Assembly: GCF_048544455.1 (NCBI RefSeq)
Contig: NC_133537.1
Coordinates: forward strand, 13,825,541-13,889,540
Origin: Silene latifolia
Taxonomy: Eukaryota > Streptophyta > Magnoliopsida > Caryophyllales > Caryophyllaceae
Reading direction: 5' to 3'
DNA length: 64,000 nucleotides
Shown here: positions 46,892-58,312 of the stretch, in pieces
Numbering within the stretch: position 1 is the first letter of the stretch
Layout: each line of letters starts with the position of its first letter
Notes under the pieces: generated by a model
The model's input: the letters and a program-made list of their open reading frames with translations, nothing else
Told to the model about the DNA's origin: nothing
Database searches by the model: none
Position numbers and translations under genes: made by a program

Positions 46892-47586
46892 TTACTCGCA
46901 AGTGCATGGATCACAGGAACAGTCATCGCCACAGTCACATTCGGTCCTTGCATTCCTCCTGCAATCAGTAACCGAAGCATGTTCAAAATTATTCAGATTA
47001 TAACATGAAAAAGAAAGTATAAATGATATAGATGATAGATGTGCTCTGCGATAATTAGGACCTATGCTAAAACAACAAACTGTTTGTAAGAGAAAAAGGA
47101 GGGAAAGAATCCAGCTAAACGGCGTTAATGTACTAGTAATCTAGTATCTCAAAGGCTCTTGCGTATTAAGGAAAGGGAAAGAGGGTAGGATGTACACCAC
47201 CTAACTAAAAAACACACGCAAACTGTTTCGCATGATGCGTATTAAAATGGCATGGACTGATGGCTACTCTACAATATTCGATGCACCACCAGTTAAGACA
47301 CTATGCTTTTTCTCATCATATTTCCATAGCTGAACAATGTCCTTCAAAATCCAAAAGGATGAAAGAATAATAACCAATGCAACCTACTCAATAGTTTTAC
47401 CAAGGGAATAAAACCGTGTGCCAAAAATCAGAAGGGCTATTAGTATTAGGGCAATCAATAAGAATAATTGAAATGAGATACGCAGCAAGAACTACAAATC
47501 AAGGAAAACAAATATTTTACATACTCGTCACAGTTGCAGCCATCACAGTTGCAGGCATCGCCACATCCACAGTTCAAACGGGCCAT
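46892..47586 (-). CDS. Short metallothionein with two identical-spacing cysteine domains
   Basis: Two exons, 47586-47525 and 46958-46892, are joined across a 566-bp GT-AG intron with matching phase and give 42 residues. Residues 6-19 read CGCGDACNCDGCNC and residues 28-41 read CDCGDDCSCDPCTC. Both follow C-x-C-x3-C-x-C-x2-C-x-C exactly, for twelve cysteines in all. The second is very like the C-terminal domain of plant type 1/2 metallothioneins, which chelate Cu, Zn or Cd in the cytosol. The linker is only eight residues, whereas the usual plant types have about 40. The gene is shorter than standard ORF cut-offs and is easily missed. The intron between the domains and the similarity of the halves suggest a compact gene made of two C-terminal-type domains. 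A TATA box lies 108-115 bp upstream. Confidence 0.85.
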
Positions 47587-47693
47587 TGTCTTTCGCAGAG
47601 AATGCTGATTATCACAATTGGGAAGAGAGTTCTAAAAGATTGTTGAAGAGAAATGGAGTTGTTGATGATGTAAAACTGAGGAACGTCTGCACC

Positions 47694-47701
47694 TATTTAT
47701 A
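47694..47701 (-). promoter_or_regulatory. TATA box of the metallothionein gene
   Basis: TATAAATA on the minus strand lies about 110 bp upstream of the ATG, leaving a plausible 70-80 nt leader. Confidence 0.7.
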
Positions 47702-47819
47702 CAGATATCCTTGGGATCATAAAAGAAGATTTCAACTGTACACGTCTGAAATCCTGCCCAATCAAATGTCAACTCTGCATATCACTGTCAGAACCGGACA
47801 AACCAGTATAAAACTTGTG

Positions 47820-48790
47820 TAATAAATTACGATTGAAGAGGAGAGAAGTGGTCATCACATCTTAAAAAACTTGGCAGACTAATGGATCATTCGGACAGGT
47901 ATATGTTGGGTCAGTTAGGATTCGAGTACATTTCCAGTTTGGTATCATTGGGTTACTTTTACCAGGTTTACTTATAACTTGCTGCATGTACTTCTTCTTC
48001 TGTATTAAACAACTGAAGCTTGCATGCAAATGCAACCTTGAACTTATCTGTCCCCATTAAACCTTGATGAAAGCAAAGATGTTTGATACCCTGCAAGTCA
48101 GCGTTATCCATCCACAAATTTACTTGTGCCAAAATTTGTTTTTCTTGCTGCATAAAACAATTAGTAACATACATCCACAAGCTTGTAGCTTATGTGAAAA
48201 GCCATCTAAAAATATTTACCTTCTTTCTTCGTAAATTAAATACAGTAATAAATTTCACAGAAATCAACCTTCAAACAGTTTTTTACTCAACTAATTAACG
48301 GAAACTTGAGGTGCCATCAATACACATGATCCGTGTTAAATGGAGTAAGAAACATTGAGTCAAAATATTCAGTAAAAACAGCTCTATCTTCAGATGTGAC
48401 AACAGTGTTGTAAAACAGCATGAAGCATGCTGCTTTGCAAGTAGCTATTTAAGAAATCAGAAGATGCAAGGATAAAATAAGAAAGCAGACTTCTTCGTAG
48501 TCGGCAAATTTCACAATTATAAAAGTTTGATGATAACGATGACGATTAGTTGACAATGACAAACAATGCCTATACTAGTTGGATAATCCAGAATCAAAGT
48601 CAACTGAGTATTCTATTGCAAAAAAAAGACAAAACATGAATAATCAATCAACACTTCAAAAACAAAACTAATTGACAGAAGTTTGCTATAATGAGATGTC
48701 TCTCAGATAGATTATACCTCAAACTTAGAAGGAATCTTGCTATTATCATCTTTATTTTATAAATAGCAGAAAAACACTCCCACCAAAGAG
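47820..48790. other. Intergenic DNA, metallothionein promoter to Obg 3' end
   Basis: No gene is supported. The minus-strand frame at 47968-48180 has no recognisable feature. Distal promoter elements of the metallothionein gene and the 3'UTR of the Obg gene are expected here. Confidence 0.4.
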
Positions 48791-50794
48791 CTAATCAATC
48801 AGAATGTTCTCTAATCTCAGCCTAGCCAGTTCTCCACCATTAACAAGCTGTCTCAAGGCAGCTTTCAACTCCGGTATTCCCTCCTCCAAAATTGCACAAA
48901 CTGGATAAATAGGAATACCCTGCACCCTTTTCCGAAGCTCTTCCAAAACGCCTTCAGCTCCTTTCTCATCGGTTTTATTTGCGACCACTAAAGATGGCCG
49001 ATCTGATAACCCTTCCCGATAACACTCCAGCTCCACGACCAAATCTCGAAGCTGCTCCCATGGTGGAATTCCTTTTCGGTCATCAAGTGCAGCAGCCAGG
49101 TCTACCACATAGACCAGAAGCTTGGTTCGTTCTATATGTCGCAAGAAGTCATGTCCAAGACCACGATTCTCATGAGCACCGCTAATGAGCCCTGGAATGT
49201 CAGCTACAGTGATAGATACCTCATCATAGTTTAACTTTCCTAGATTTGGTCTCAAAGTAGTGAACGAATAGTCACCCACAGTAGGTTTAGCTTTAGAAAT
49301 GACACCCAAGAGAGTGCTTTTCCCTGCATTAGGCATTCCCACAAGACCCACGTCAGCAATACTTTTTAGTTCAAGTATCACAGAAGCTTGTGACCCGGGT
49401 AAACCAGCACTTAAGGAAGGTTGGTCTTCCTCTCCACAACCATCAATGTTGTCATTTCCGCCAAAGTCATGCTTTATATATTTAGATGCCTTTTTTGGAC
49501 GTCTATTAGATGACACACTGCCTAAACCCCCTTCTCCTCCGCAAGCAATAATTATTTGTTGCCCATCTTCAGTTAATTCAGCAAAATTATATTGTGTTAC
49601 ATCCTCTTCTTCCTCTGAGGTTTCCTCAGAGAAACCACCATCATTTTCTAGATTACATGCGTCAGCTGGCATGCTTTTATAACTTTTCTCACCATCGTGG
49701 TTTGAGACAAGCGCTTTCTCACAAAGTGTTGAATTACCGCGAGAAGAAAAAGGAGGAGAATTAGTCCGAATAGATGATCCTTGAGCACATAGATTCAAGG
49801 AAGATATATGTTTAGCAGTACCGCTACTGGAGATATTTACACAATCCTCCCCTTTTTCCATTGTTGGTTTATTTATAGAAAAGGACTCCTCGTCAGAAAC
49901 AAGGATATCGGGGGTAAGAGTACCAGGAGTATCCCAAGGGTGAGTCCCTGCAGAAGGCATTTCCACTGACGAAGGGATATTACCCTCTACAAGATGGATA
50001 ACAGTACCAACAGGTACTTGCACAACCTGCAACAACAGGATTAAGCCGTCATTGCACTTTAAAAAAGACAACATAAACTTACAAATATAAAGGAAAATTG
50101 TGTAACCTTGTCTTCTCCCGGACAGCCAATCTGATTCTTCGACGATCCATTACCGCCCCGTTTTCCATTTTGTCTACCGTGACAAAATGCAGAAATCAAT
50201 TAATGATTGTACTTGAACAGATATTGCTCATCTATCTAAAATTCAACAAGTGACTATTGACTATATGGCCTATTGCAACTACATACAATGTGGTGTTGCA
50301 GACCACGGAAGTCCCAAACTGCAGAAATACACTTTAAAATCACATCACCACCTTTTCCGCCATTTCCACCTGTAATGTAAAGAAGAAATTGAAAGCTTGG
50401 TATAAGCAAAGAGATTTGATGCCAATGCTAAATCATAGACAATTATAGCGTAAAGCTCACCGTCAGGTTTGCCAAAGCGATTTGTTCGATTACGACGTAC
50501 GCTGGCGTTTCCACTCCCTCCCTCACCTCCTTTAACATTCAACCAAAACCGGTCTATCATTCTCCTCTCCTGAAAAATTGCCATCAAGTCTAATTCAGCT
50601 CATATTTCTATACTGTAGCCTCAACATATATGTAACCATATAAAGCGCAAAGAGTTATAAACCTGCAGAGGAGTAGCCTTATGATTTTTCCCTCGACTAT
50701 CAGAATACGTAGAGTATGACAAACCACGCCATGGTAAAAATGAAACTTTTCGTAAAAACCCTCCTTGTTGAAGATATCTTGATTTGCATAACAT
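48791..50794 (-). CDS. OBGM: Obg-family GTPase, probably mitochondrial
   Basis: The exons are 50794-50663, 50569-50461, 50369-50287, about 50173-50107 and 50027-48791; about 540 residues. The first exon is a basic, Ser-rich presequence (MLCKSRYLQQGGFLRKVSF) suggesting mitochondrial import. The glycine-rich Obg fold follows (KGGEGGSGNASVRRNR, GNGGKGGDVIL, NGKRGGNGSS), interrupted by an acidic, Ser-rich insertion of about 150 residues. The GTPase domain has G1 GMPNAGKST, G2 YSFTTLRP, G3 DIPGLI, G4 NKTD and a G5-like CAI. Obg GTPases act in ribosome maturation. The exon 3 to 4 junction is not resolved: the only visible acceptor (TAG ending at 50174) does not match the phase of the best donor. 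That is either my misreading or a real defect. The symbol is by family likeness. Confidence 0.82.
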
Positions 50795-51670
50795 CTTTCA
50801 AATCTACAACTTTCCCTACATAACAAAAAAAACAGTTCAATGACGTATCCATTCAATAATCATTTTGGTCACTCTACTATAACAGCAACAATACCTTAGT
50901 AGCATGGTAAATTGTTATAGCCTAACATGAAATGTGACAACAACAAATAAAAGACTAAAACTTTAACAAAATGCAAGAGGCAGTCATTCACATACTTGAT
51001 TAAAAGTTACAGATTACTGCGCAAATAACGGACAGAAGTACATATAAAGCTTGCTATAAGCCTCAACAATTCTCTATATCAGTCAATGCATCACCAATAA
51101 ACCACATGATCTAGTCGCGTATGAACGAAACCCAGTACCATTAACAAGCTAAAAAAACGGTTAGTCATATACAAATAGTGTTACTTAATTGGCATTACGA
51201 CGTAACAGCGACGAAGATAAATGATTATACAATCACTGACTACATAACAAAACCAGAAATCACTGTGCAATCCCAATTAAAGAACAGCTCACAAAATAAC
51301 ACATGATAGTAACAGAGAACTGGAAGAGGCATTTCATCGAACAGTTTGTGTGCAAGCTCAAATCCACAAATTAATAACACAGCACACTTATACCTAGTTT
51401 CGAAGTCGACAAAAACCAGAGAAATCAATAAGGGAGAATGTATAGATTACTATAATTAGATGAAAATGGCGGGAAAATATGATGAAATTGTGCAGGTATT
51501 GGTCAATGAAAGTAAGGACTAAGGAGATTAATCAAGTAATGAAGTAAACCGTCTCACGATAAGACCGTCTTACGGAATAATTAATGTTATAGTAATGCAA
51601 TCTGTAATTGTCATGGTACAAATTTGGGCGGAAGTAAATTTGCAATTAGTAGCACTCACAGATTAAGTGA
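50795..51670. other. Upstream region of the Obg gene
   Basis: This is AT-rich. It should contain the leader and promoter of the minus-strand Obg gene. The frame at 51240-51428 has no recognised feature. A GTCTCACGATAAGACCGTCTTA fragment of the common repeat family lies near 51548-51575. Confidence 0.4.
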
Positions 51671-51678
51671 TCGTCGTG

Positions 51679-52211
51679 CTAGGTAGCACCAAAACGAACA
51701 CGGACACGTGACACGGCATCCCATGAAATTTAGGACACGGGACATGTCATTTAAATTTAATAAAATATATATTTTATAGTTATGTATGTGTGATTTTATT
51801 TTTAAAAAAGTATTGAATATTAAATTTAAATAAGTGAAGGTAAAACTTAAGTTAATTATAACTCATTCTCATTTCCAAAACCAAAAACTATCTTATAATC
51901 AATCTATTTCGACATCTCATTATTAGTTTAAAGAACATCATTTGTCTCCAATTCAACTTATTTCTCCACCAAATTCAACCATATAACAATTCTCGCCATT
52001 TACCTTAAATTCAACTTGATTCCGTTTGGAGGTGTGTCCAAATACCATGGACACGGCTCAAAATACCATGGACACGTGTCGGACACGTGCCCAAATAAAA
52101 GATGAAAGTTAGACACGGCTTTACAAGTGTCCGACACGTTTTGACGTGTGTCCAACGAGTGTCGTGTCCGACACGGGAACGCCGATTAGGAGGAGTGTTC
52201 GTACAACCTAG
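51679..52211. mobile_element. Non-autonomous element with 8-bp duplication (GGACACG-rich)
   Basis: The ends are CTAGGTAGCAC and GTACAACCTAG, imperfect inverted repeats, flanked by the perfect 8-bp duplication TCGTCGTG (51671-51678 and 52212-52219). GTGTCGGACACGTG-type words cluster at both ends, with an AT-rich centre. The duplication length suggests the hAT superfamily, though the terminus differs from the TAGAG type of the other copies. Confidence 0.75.
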
Positions 52212-52380
52212 TCGTCGTGTAGAAAACTTTCCTGGGATTGCCGACGATTAGCAGGACATCATATTTTGTAATTAACCTCGTTTATATTTTGAAGGCCAAA
52301 CCGGAATGTCACGTATTAAGACCGATGTATTATGGATAATATATACTCCATACATGTTTGAATTTCATGTCATAATATAC

Positions 52381-52580
52381 CTCTGTCCTGGTTATTTGTT
52401 GTCCATTTCATTTTTGAGTGTTTCAGACTCCGTCAAGTCCTGTCTATTTTAAGAATGAACTTGATGAGCAATTTGATCATTCTCACTCAATTTGGTCCAC
52501 TAGTCATTTAATAATTCGCCCCCTCTTCTTTCTTTGGTCTTTGTGCCAAAATCAAAGGACAACAATTGAGGACGGAGGGA
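52381..52580. mobile_element. Stowaway-type MITE (Tc1/mariner)
   Basis: The left end is CCTCTGTCCTGGTTATT and the right end is GAGGACGGAGGGAG, flanked by TA (52379-52380 and 52581-52582). The length of 200 bp is typical. Confidence 0.75.
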
Positions 52581-52582
52581 GT

Positions 52583-52934
52583 ATATTTTATGTCCCTCGG
52601 GCCGGTTATGGGTCGGGTTAAAGCAGGTCGGATCATATCAGGTTCGGGTCAAAACCCGTGTTTAAGGATCTATCCTTTTAGGCGGGACATGAATTGAAAT
52701 TAATACTTTTAGACAGGACATGAACTGAAATTCGACTGCTTAAGTCGTTTAAGGTTCTATTCTTTTAGATCTTAATTAAACTGAACTTAAAACCTATATT
52801 CACTCGGAGTAAATTCTGACATGTGCTCTAAATCTCTAATGCTAATTAAAGTCCTTGGTGTGCACATAAAAGTTTTATTTCTATAAAAGCTTTGATCAGA
52901 CATATTTGGAGTTGATTTTTTCTTTTTTTGGTGT
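52583..52934. other. Intergenic DNA with a hAT-type fragment
   Basis: CGGGTC words at about 52596-52660 recall the hAT MITE at 7723-8230, but no termini were found. Otherwise nothing is recognisable. Confidence 0.35.
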
Positions 52935-52942
52935 ATAGAGAG

Positions 52943-54197
52943 TAGAGCTGATCAAATGGCCCAAGTCCATTGGCCCTACTCGGCCCGACCCGCTTTTTTT
53001 AAGGGCTTGGGCCTTTAGTTTTGGCCCAAAAAAGCCCATGGGCCGGCCTAAAAAGGCCCAAAATATTTTGGGGCCGGGTTTGGGCCAAGTATTTGGCCCA
53101 AATTTTGGCCCGGCCCGGCCCATATTTATTAATAATGAATATTTTTTCTAATAAAACATATTAAAGTAGCGTAAAAGTTATACCCAACTCTTTACAAACT
53201 CAAGTATATTTTTTTAGATTTATAAAACAAAGTGTTCCGGGTATAATTCCAGAGCAAGTATCGTTACCACCCGTGGCTTGTAGAATAATGTCTTGGATTA
53301 GACCCTTCGTGCTTCTATCGTCTCCCTCGGCCTCCCCTGCAACAATGAACGAGGCGAGGGCTTGGCTTTGTGCCAAGCGTACCCACTCCGACGCCAAGTC
53401 AGTGAACTTAGAGGTATAAGTTGTATGCTAAATGGCTAGGAATGTATTGTAGAGAGATAAGAGAGATGTTACCAGATGAATAGTGTATTTAGGTTTAGTT
53501 GTGAGATCCTTTCCTCAAAGAAGGTTGAGGAGTATTTATAGGCTTTCACCTTTTGTCACGTAGTGGCCAAGTGGCCAAGTGGCTTATCAGGTGGAAAGAC
53601 CGTTCTACCCTCGGCCGATGAACCTATGGCGGGCGCTACAGAGGGTCTTGGATATGAGTACGCGGGTATGTGTCCATTTGGGCGGGTTGTCGCCGAGACG
53701 TCAGCTAGCTGGCCGATGGGATGCATCGGCTAGACAGTCTAAGTCGTTGACTTGCTGTGGATATCTTTGACCTTGCTCAGTGTGTTGACTTTGGTCAGCG
53801 GTGCAGAATATGCCCCATCACAAAGTATACATAACATAAATCATATATACCAATGCATTATTAAGCATTCTGAGGTGGCGATGTTTGTCTTTATTTTATT
53901 TTAGTGAGCAATTCATATGCATTTTATCATATTTTGTACAATTTTATACACTATGTATATTTTAAAAGTTGTAACTAAAGGTATTACACTAATTATTTCC
54001 TAAGGTAAGTCGTAAATTTTAGGGCCCAAAAAAGCCCATTTAGGCCCATAAGCCCGCATTAGCCCATAAGGGCCGGATTTGGGCCTGCTAAATTAGTCCA
54101 CACATTTGGCCCGACCCGGCCTGGCCCAACAAATGGGCCGCTTTTGTTAGAAAGGCCCGGCCCAAGCCCGCATTGGCCCGACCCATGATCACCTCTA
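52943..54197. mobile_element. hAT element (GGCCC-rich) split by a solo LTR
   Basis: The ends are TAGAGCTGATCAAATGG and the inverse of TAGAGGTGATCATGGG. The flanks carry the perfect 8-bp duplication ATAGAGAG (52935-52942 and 54198-54205). Both arms are full of GGCCCAA and GGCCCGG words. After discounting the 588-bp solo LTR and one extra CAAAG, the element is about 660 bp long and has no transposase. Confidence 0.85.
53233..53820. mobile_element. Solo LTR of the Tat-type family, nested in the hAT element
   Basis: It starts TGTTCCGGGTA, ends ATGCCCCATCA and is flanked by CAAAG (53228-53232 and 53821-53825). It is related to the LTRs at 13586-14166 and 21582-22173 but more diverged from them than they are from each other. 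It therefore records an older insertion of the same family. Confidence 0.9.
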
Positions 54198-54205
54198 ATA
54201 GAGAG

Positions 54206-54738
54206 TTATAAGACTCACAAGAGCGGATTTGATGCTGATAGGTTTGAACTCAAATTATAAATATCACCACTCATAACTTTATTAGTTAAGCTAACAAACA
54301 CCTGTTAGAATTAGATTCTTAAATTAAAAGCAATTCATGGATTATACAACCAGTTGTTTATGTTGTACGGTGTAGAATCTGAGCTTTGTGATAAAATATC
54401 TGAGCTTTATGTTAAATAAAATGAGTTTTATTGAAAACTATATTGAATTCATCCATTTACACATTAAAAACATGAATTTTAAATTACCGCAGAAAAAACA
54501 TATAAGCTCGGATTTTTATACCTTGGTTGTACAATGTTTATGGTACAACTGGATGTATAATCCTATTTGTAAATTAAAAGTGTGTTCATGAGTAGCTTTC
54601 AAGGATTGTATACACAATTACACATGAACACATCAATAAATTGAACCCTTAATTACCAATGCTAATACACATAGCACAAAAGCCAAATCCACTTATCCAC
54701 TACTAAAAAAACAAAAAAAACAAAACCAACTACACTAC
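54206..54738. other. 3' flank of the TRM-like gene
   Basis: AT-rich sequence with no supported gene. The frame at 54388-54591 shows no features. The 3'UTR of the minus-strand gene should lie at its right end. Confidence 0.4.
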
Positions 54739-57168
54739 TTAACAACCAACAATTTCATCTAACAATTCACTAAAAATCCAATCTTCCAAATCAATAGCAA
54801 GAAGTTCACAATCCGTTTGTAAATTGCTCCAACCATTCTTATGCCTAGACAAGTCATGAGCCACGGCCACATTAAGTTCCACATCGACTTCCGGTGTCCA
54901 CGTAACCCACTCGTCGACAAACTCCCATATCTGCTCCACCACCCGACTTTTCCCTTTCAACTCGGGATGAACGGTGCAAGAATACGTCAATGCCTTAGGG
55001 TAATAAGCGTATGAGTTCTCGTGAATTACAAATAACGCCTCGTTGATTAAATCAAATAAGATTTTACGTTGAAAGCTAGACATGACGATCATTTCCTTGT
55101 TTGAACTTGGTTTAGGCTCAAATGGGCAACATATTTCAATTCCGTCGAAGATGGCTGGATCAAGTGGTTGGTCCGGCGAGTGCCATGCTTCTAATTCGAG
55201 TAATTCGTTGCTTGTTGTCGTGAAGCCTATTATGTCAAGAACGTACTTCACGTATTGTAAATTCTCACTGCAATTGTCCATTTCATGGTTTTCTTGAACG
55301 TCTTCGCCTATTTCCAATGTAGACGTGCTATGAGAGATCGTCGATGACTCTGCATAGAAAAGTAACATGGTATCAAAACCTCGTACTCAATTCAGATTCA
55401 AATCCTATTGGATACGAGTACATTATAGGAAAGACTTTGACTAAACGAAGTAAACTGAGCTGAACTGAATTAAATTTTTACGTCAAAATAAGAAATTGAG
55501 TGATTGATTACCTTCTAGAGTAGGCCAATCGACACATTCAATTTGATCTAGCTGGCATTCCACGTCTGAGCCGGAAATAGAAGAGATCGTCCCTTCATTT
55601 CTGTGGCGATTGTGATCCTCAGTGACTTCTACAATCTTTACTTCGGGAATACCCTCTCCTTGTTCAACACCAAAGCTAATAATGCTTTGTGTGTCGATGT
55701 TTGATTCAGTAGGCGTTGTTTTATGACTTTGACCATTAAGTTCTCCAGGCGGAGAGTCAAGCCTCAAAACTCGCACATCATCACCTCGACTTATATGGTT
55801 CAAAAAACAATCAAGGCTAGCTCGAGGTGCTTCACTCTCATCCTCTGGCATGAACATCCTCTCTCGGAAAGATCTTCGGCCATGTTGATCACTCAACGCG
55901 AATTCTTTCTCATTTGTCAACTTTAGACTCTTTGATAGCTCTTTATTCAAAACCCTCTTATTATTACTAGTAGTAGTATCGATTAAACGACCATATTTTT
56001 CCAAGGAATCTTTCAAAGAAGACGATCTTACAATGTTATGAGACTTAGCTTTCCGGAGCTCATAACCTTGATTCGGTGTAGGCCAAACTTCATTATGCTT
56101 ATGCTCAAGTTTACTCGGAGTTCTTCCAAGAGTTGATGAGTTAGACGATGAGCTCTTAGAAAAAGGAAACGACCCTGATTTCACCAGCCTATGTTTTTTC
56201 TTCGGAGGACTATCTTGCAAAATTTTGAGAAAAACTTCTTGATCAACTTTGAATAACTCGAGAACACCCACATACTCGTCCTTCGAGTCCTTAGGACGAT
56301 TAACACTTGTCGTGCGAGTGAGATTAGTCGAATCATCCACAGGATTAAGAGTCGATAACAACTTTGGATTAGCTTTAAGAAGAGAGATTAAAGTAGGAGC
56401 ACCGAAATCATTGCATGCCTCCTTCAAGGCTAGCAATTCATGTTCTTGAATTGTATTAACTTTTCCAGATTTGTTCGGTTTATCTGCTAATAAAGCTTTG
56501 ATTCGAGCTTTAATTGACCGCTTTTTACTACCCGATCCACTTCTAGAAGGGCTTGAAGTAACCTGATCAATTATGCAATATTTCCCGTTTAGTGCGTGGT
56601 CAAAATGAAGGTATCGTGAGTCTGACTGTTATATTAATAAATAGTGACACCAATCGAATTCAACTAAAATCGTCACTCAAATACCACTTATGCGCTTCAA
56701 AATGAAAATAACGATAAATATCATGCAATATGAGTCCGTCTCATAATAAAATCTCGAACAGATTTCAATGAAATTTCTTCCTATTGCAATTAGAAACAGA
56801 GAACTTACAAAAGCAGAGTAATTTGTCATTGCATCTTCCTCGGAATCTTGTGCGTCGTGAAATTCAATAGGTTCATCCGTCACTGCTTCACATACGTAAA
56901 CTCACATATAAGTTAATAATTAATAATAAGAAAAGAAAAATACGTTAATTCAATAGGTTCTTTAAGTTATTTTACGAGTGGAATTTTGAACAAACGTAAA
57001 CTAACCTTTGAACGAACTTTTATGGGGTTTCTGATTTATATAAGGAAGCATTTTCTTGACGTTATGCCATGGATGATAATTCATCAGCCTGAACACGGTC
57101 CATACACAACCCGGATCCTCTTTTTCGACCCGTACATACGATTGTTTCTTCCATAGATGCTTTCCCAT
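54739..57168 (-). CDS. TRM-like (TON1-recruiting-motif type) DUF4378 protein
   Basis: Exons 57168-57006, 56882-56809, 56562-55512 and 55349-54739 total 1899 nt with consistent phases, giving 632 residues. The N-terminus (MGKHLWKKQSYV, then DPGCVWTVFRLMNYHPWHNV) is typical of a plant family annotated with DUF3741/DUF4378. Residues about 80-430 are Ser/Lys-rich and probably disordered. The C-terminal DUF4378 region runs from YVKYVLDIIGF through FDLINEAL to the hallmark end DLEDWIFSELLDEIVG. Relatives include TRM/LONGIFOLIA proteins, which bring the TON1-TRM-PP2A complex to microtubules and affect cell shape. That role is inferred from the family. The start is the ATG that begins the conserved N-terminal block. 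Confidence 0.85.
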
Positions 57169-57309
57169 TTCTGCAATTCAATAAAACAAAATTTTCAACA
57201 AAACCCCAATTTTATCATTAATTTTTCTGTATTTAGCAAAATGATGACCTTTCTAAGAAAACTTCCACTTAAAACAAATTATAGGTAAACTAAAACGTAC
57301 CCATATAAG

Positions 57310-57740
57310 AAAAACGTAAATTGATCAATTCGTCCGTCTCAATCATTTAATTACCTCAAAATACCCCTCGCAGGTAAACAAATGATTGAGACGGACGACA
57401 ACAAGTAAACGAAAAAAGACAAAAGTAAGGTTAAATTGTTCAATTCGTCCGTCCCATACATTTGCTTATCTCAAAATACCCCTCACAGGTAACAAATTAC
57501 TGAAAACACCCTAACCAGGTAAGCAAATGATTGACAGAGACCGAGTACAAAATTAAATCAGAACTCTTACTCTTAACAGGACAACAAATGAACAAGAAAA
57601 AAAGGACAGTATTAAGGTTAAATAGATCAATACGTCCGTCACAATCATTTGTTTACCTCAAATGATTGAGACGGACGGAGAACAGAATTAAAACAAAATT
57701 CATACCTTTAACCGGACAACAAATGAACAAAAAACAACCG
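57310..57740. repeat. Tandem foldbacks upstream of the TRM-like gene
   Basis: Three short palindromic units (about 57327-57398, 57438-57548 and 57630-57680) each run from CGTCCGTC(T/C)CA(A/T) into TTTACCTCAA and back to GATTGAGACGGACG, though the second is degraded. The spacers also repeat: GGACAACAAATGAACAA occurs at 57579 and 57714. The termini resemble Stowaway ends (GACGGACGG). This looks like a MITE that spread by local duplication. Confidence 0.6.
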
Positions 57741-58312
57741 AATTAAGGGAAGAAATTGTTATCAACTCCTCAAAACAGGGAAAGGTGGGTGTTGTGTTAA
57801 TAAGTGTGATTAGGAGATTAATTAAGAAATAATTAATGAAATAATAAAGAAATGAAGAAATAAAATTAGAAAAAAGAGAAAAGTAGTTGAGAATAAATAC
57901 TAGTTGGTAATTAAGGAAATGGCGTTGGTTTAACGGAAAGCAAAGTGTTTGACTTGGTAGAAAGATGATTATGGTCTTGTTTGTCTGCTCTCCTTAAACC
58001 GTGATAACAAAGGTTTGATTTTGATTAGTTAAGCCCGCCAGATTATTTTCTCTGTAGTTTGTTAATTAGTTAGTTGTCTTTTTTTACGCGCCATGTAAGT
58101 CTCTGTCTTTTTGACCTTTTTTTTTCTGCTTTTTCTCCCGATTTTTTTTGGTGGGTATGAGGTGTGTTTTGGTTCGGGTCGAGTTGTAAGAGCGGTTGTA
58201 GTTGACATGAGTATGTACAAATCGGTTGTATGGTTGTTCGTTGAGTTCGGATATCTTACTCATAATAAAAAATTTACAAATGTAGGGATTAAACTCGGGT
58301 CATGAGTATTAT
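57741..58312. other. Intergenic DNA
   Basis: No gene is supported. The plus-strand frame at 58111-58305 has no recognisable feature. Confidence 0.4.

Noticed and set aside
52596-52660. A further CGGGTC-type hAT MITE
   Set aside because: The interior words match, but neither terminus nor a duplication could be found.
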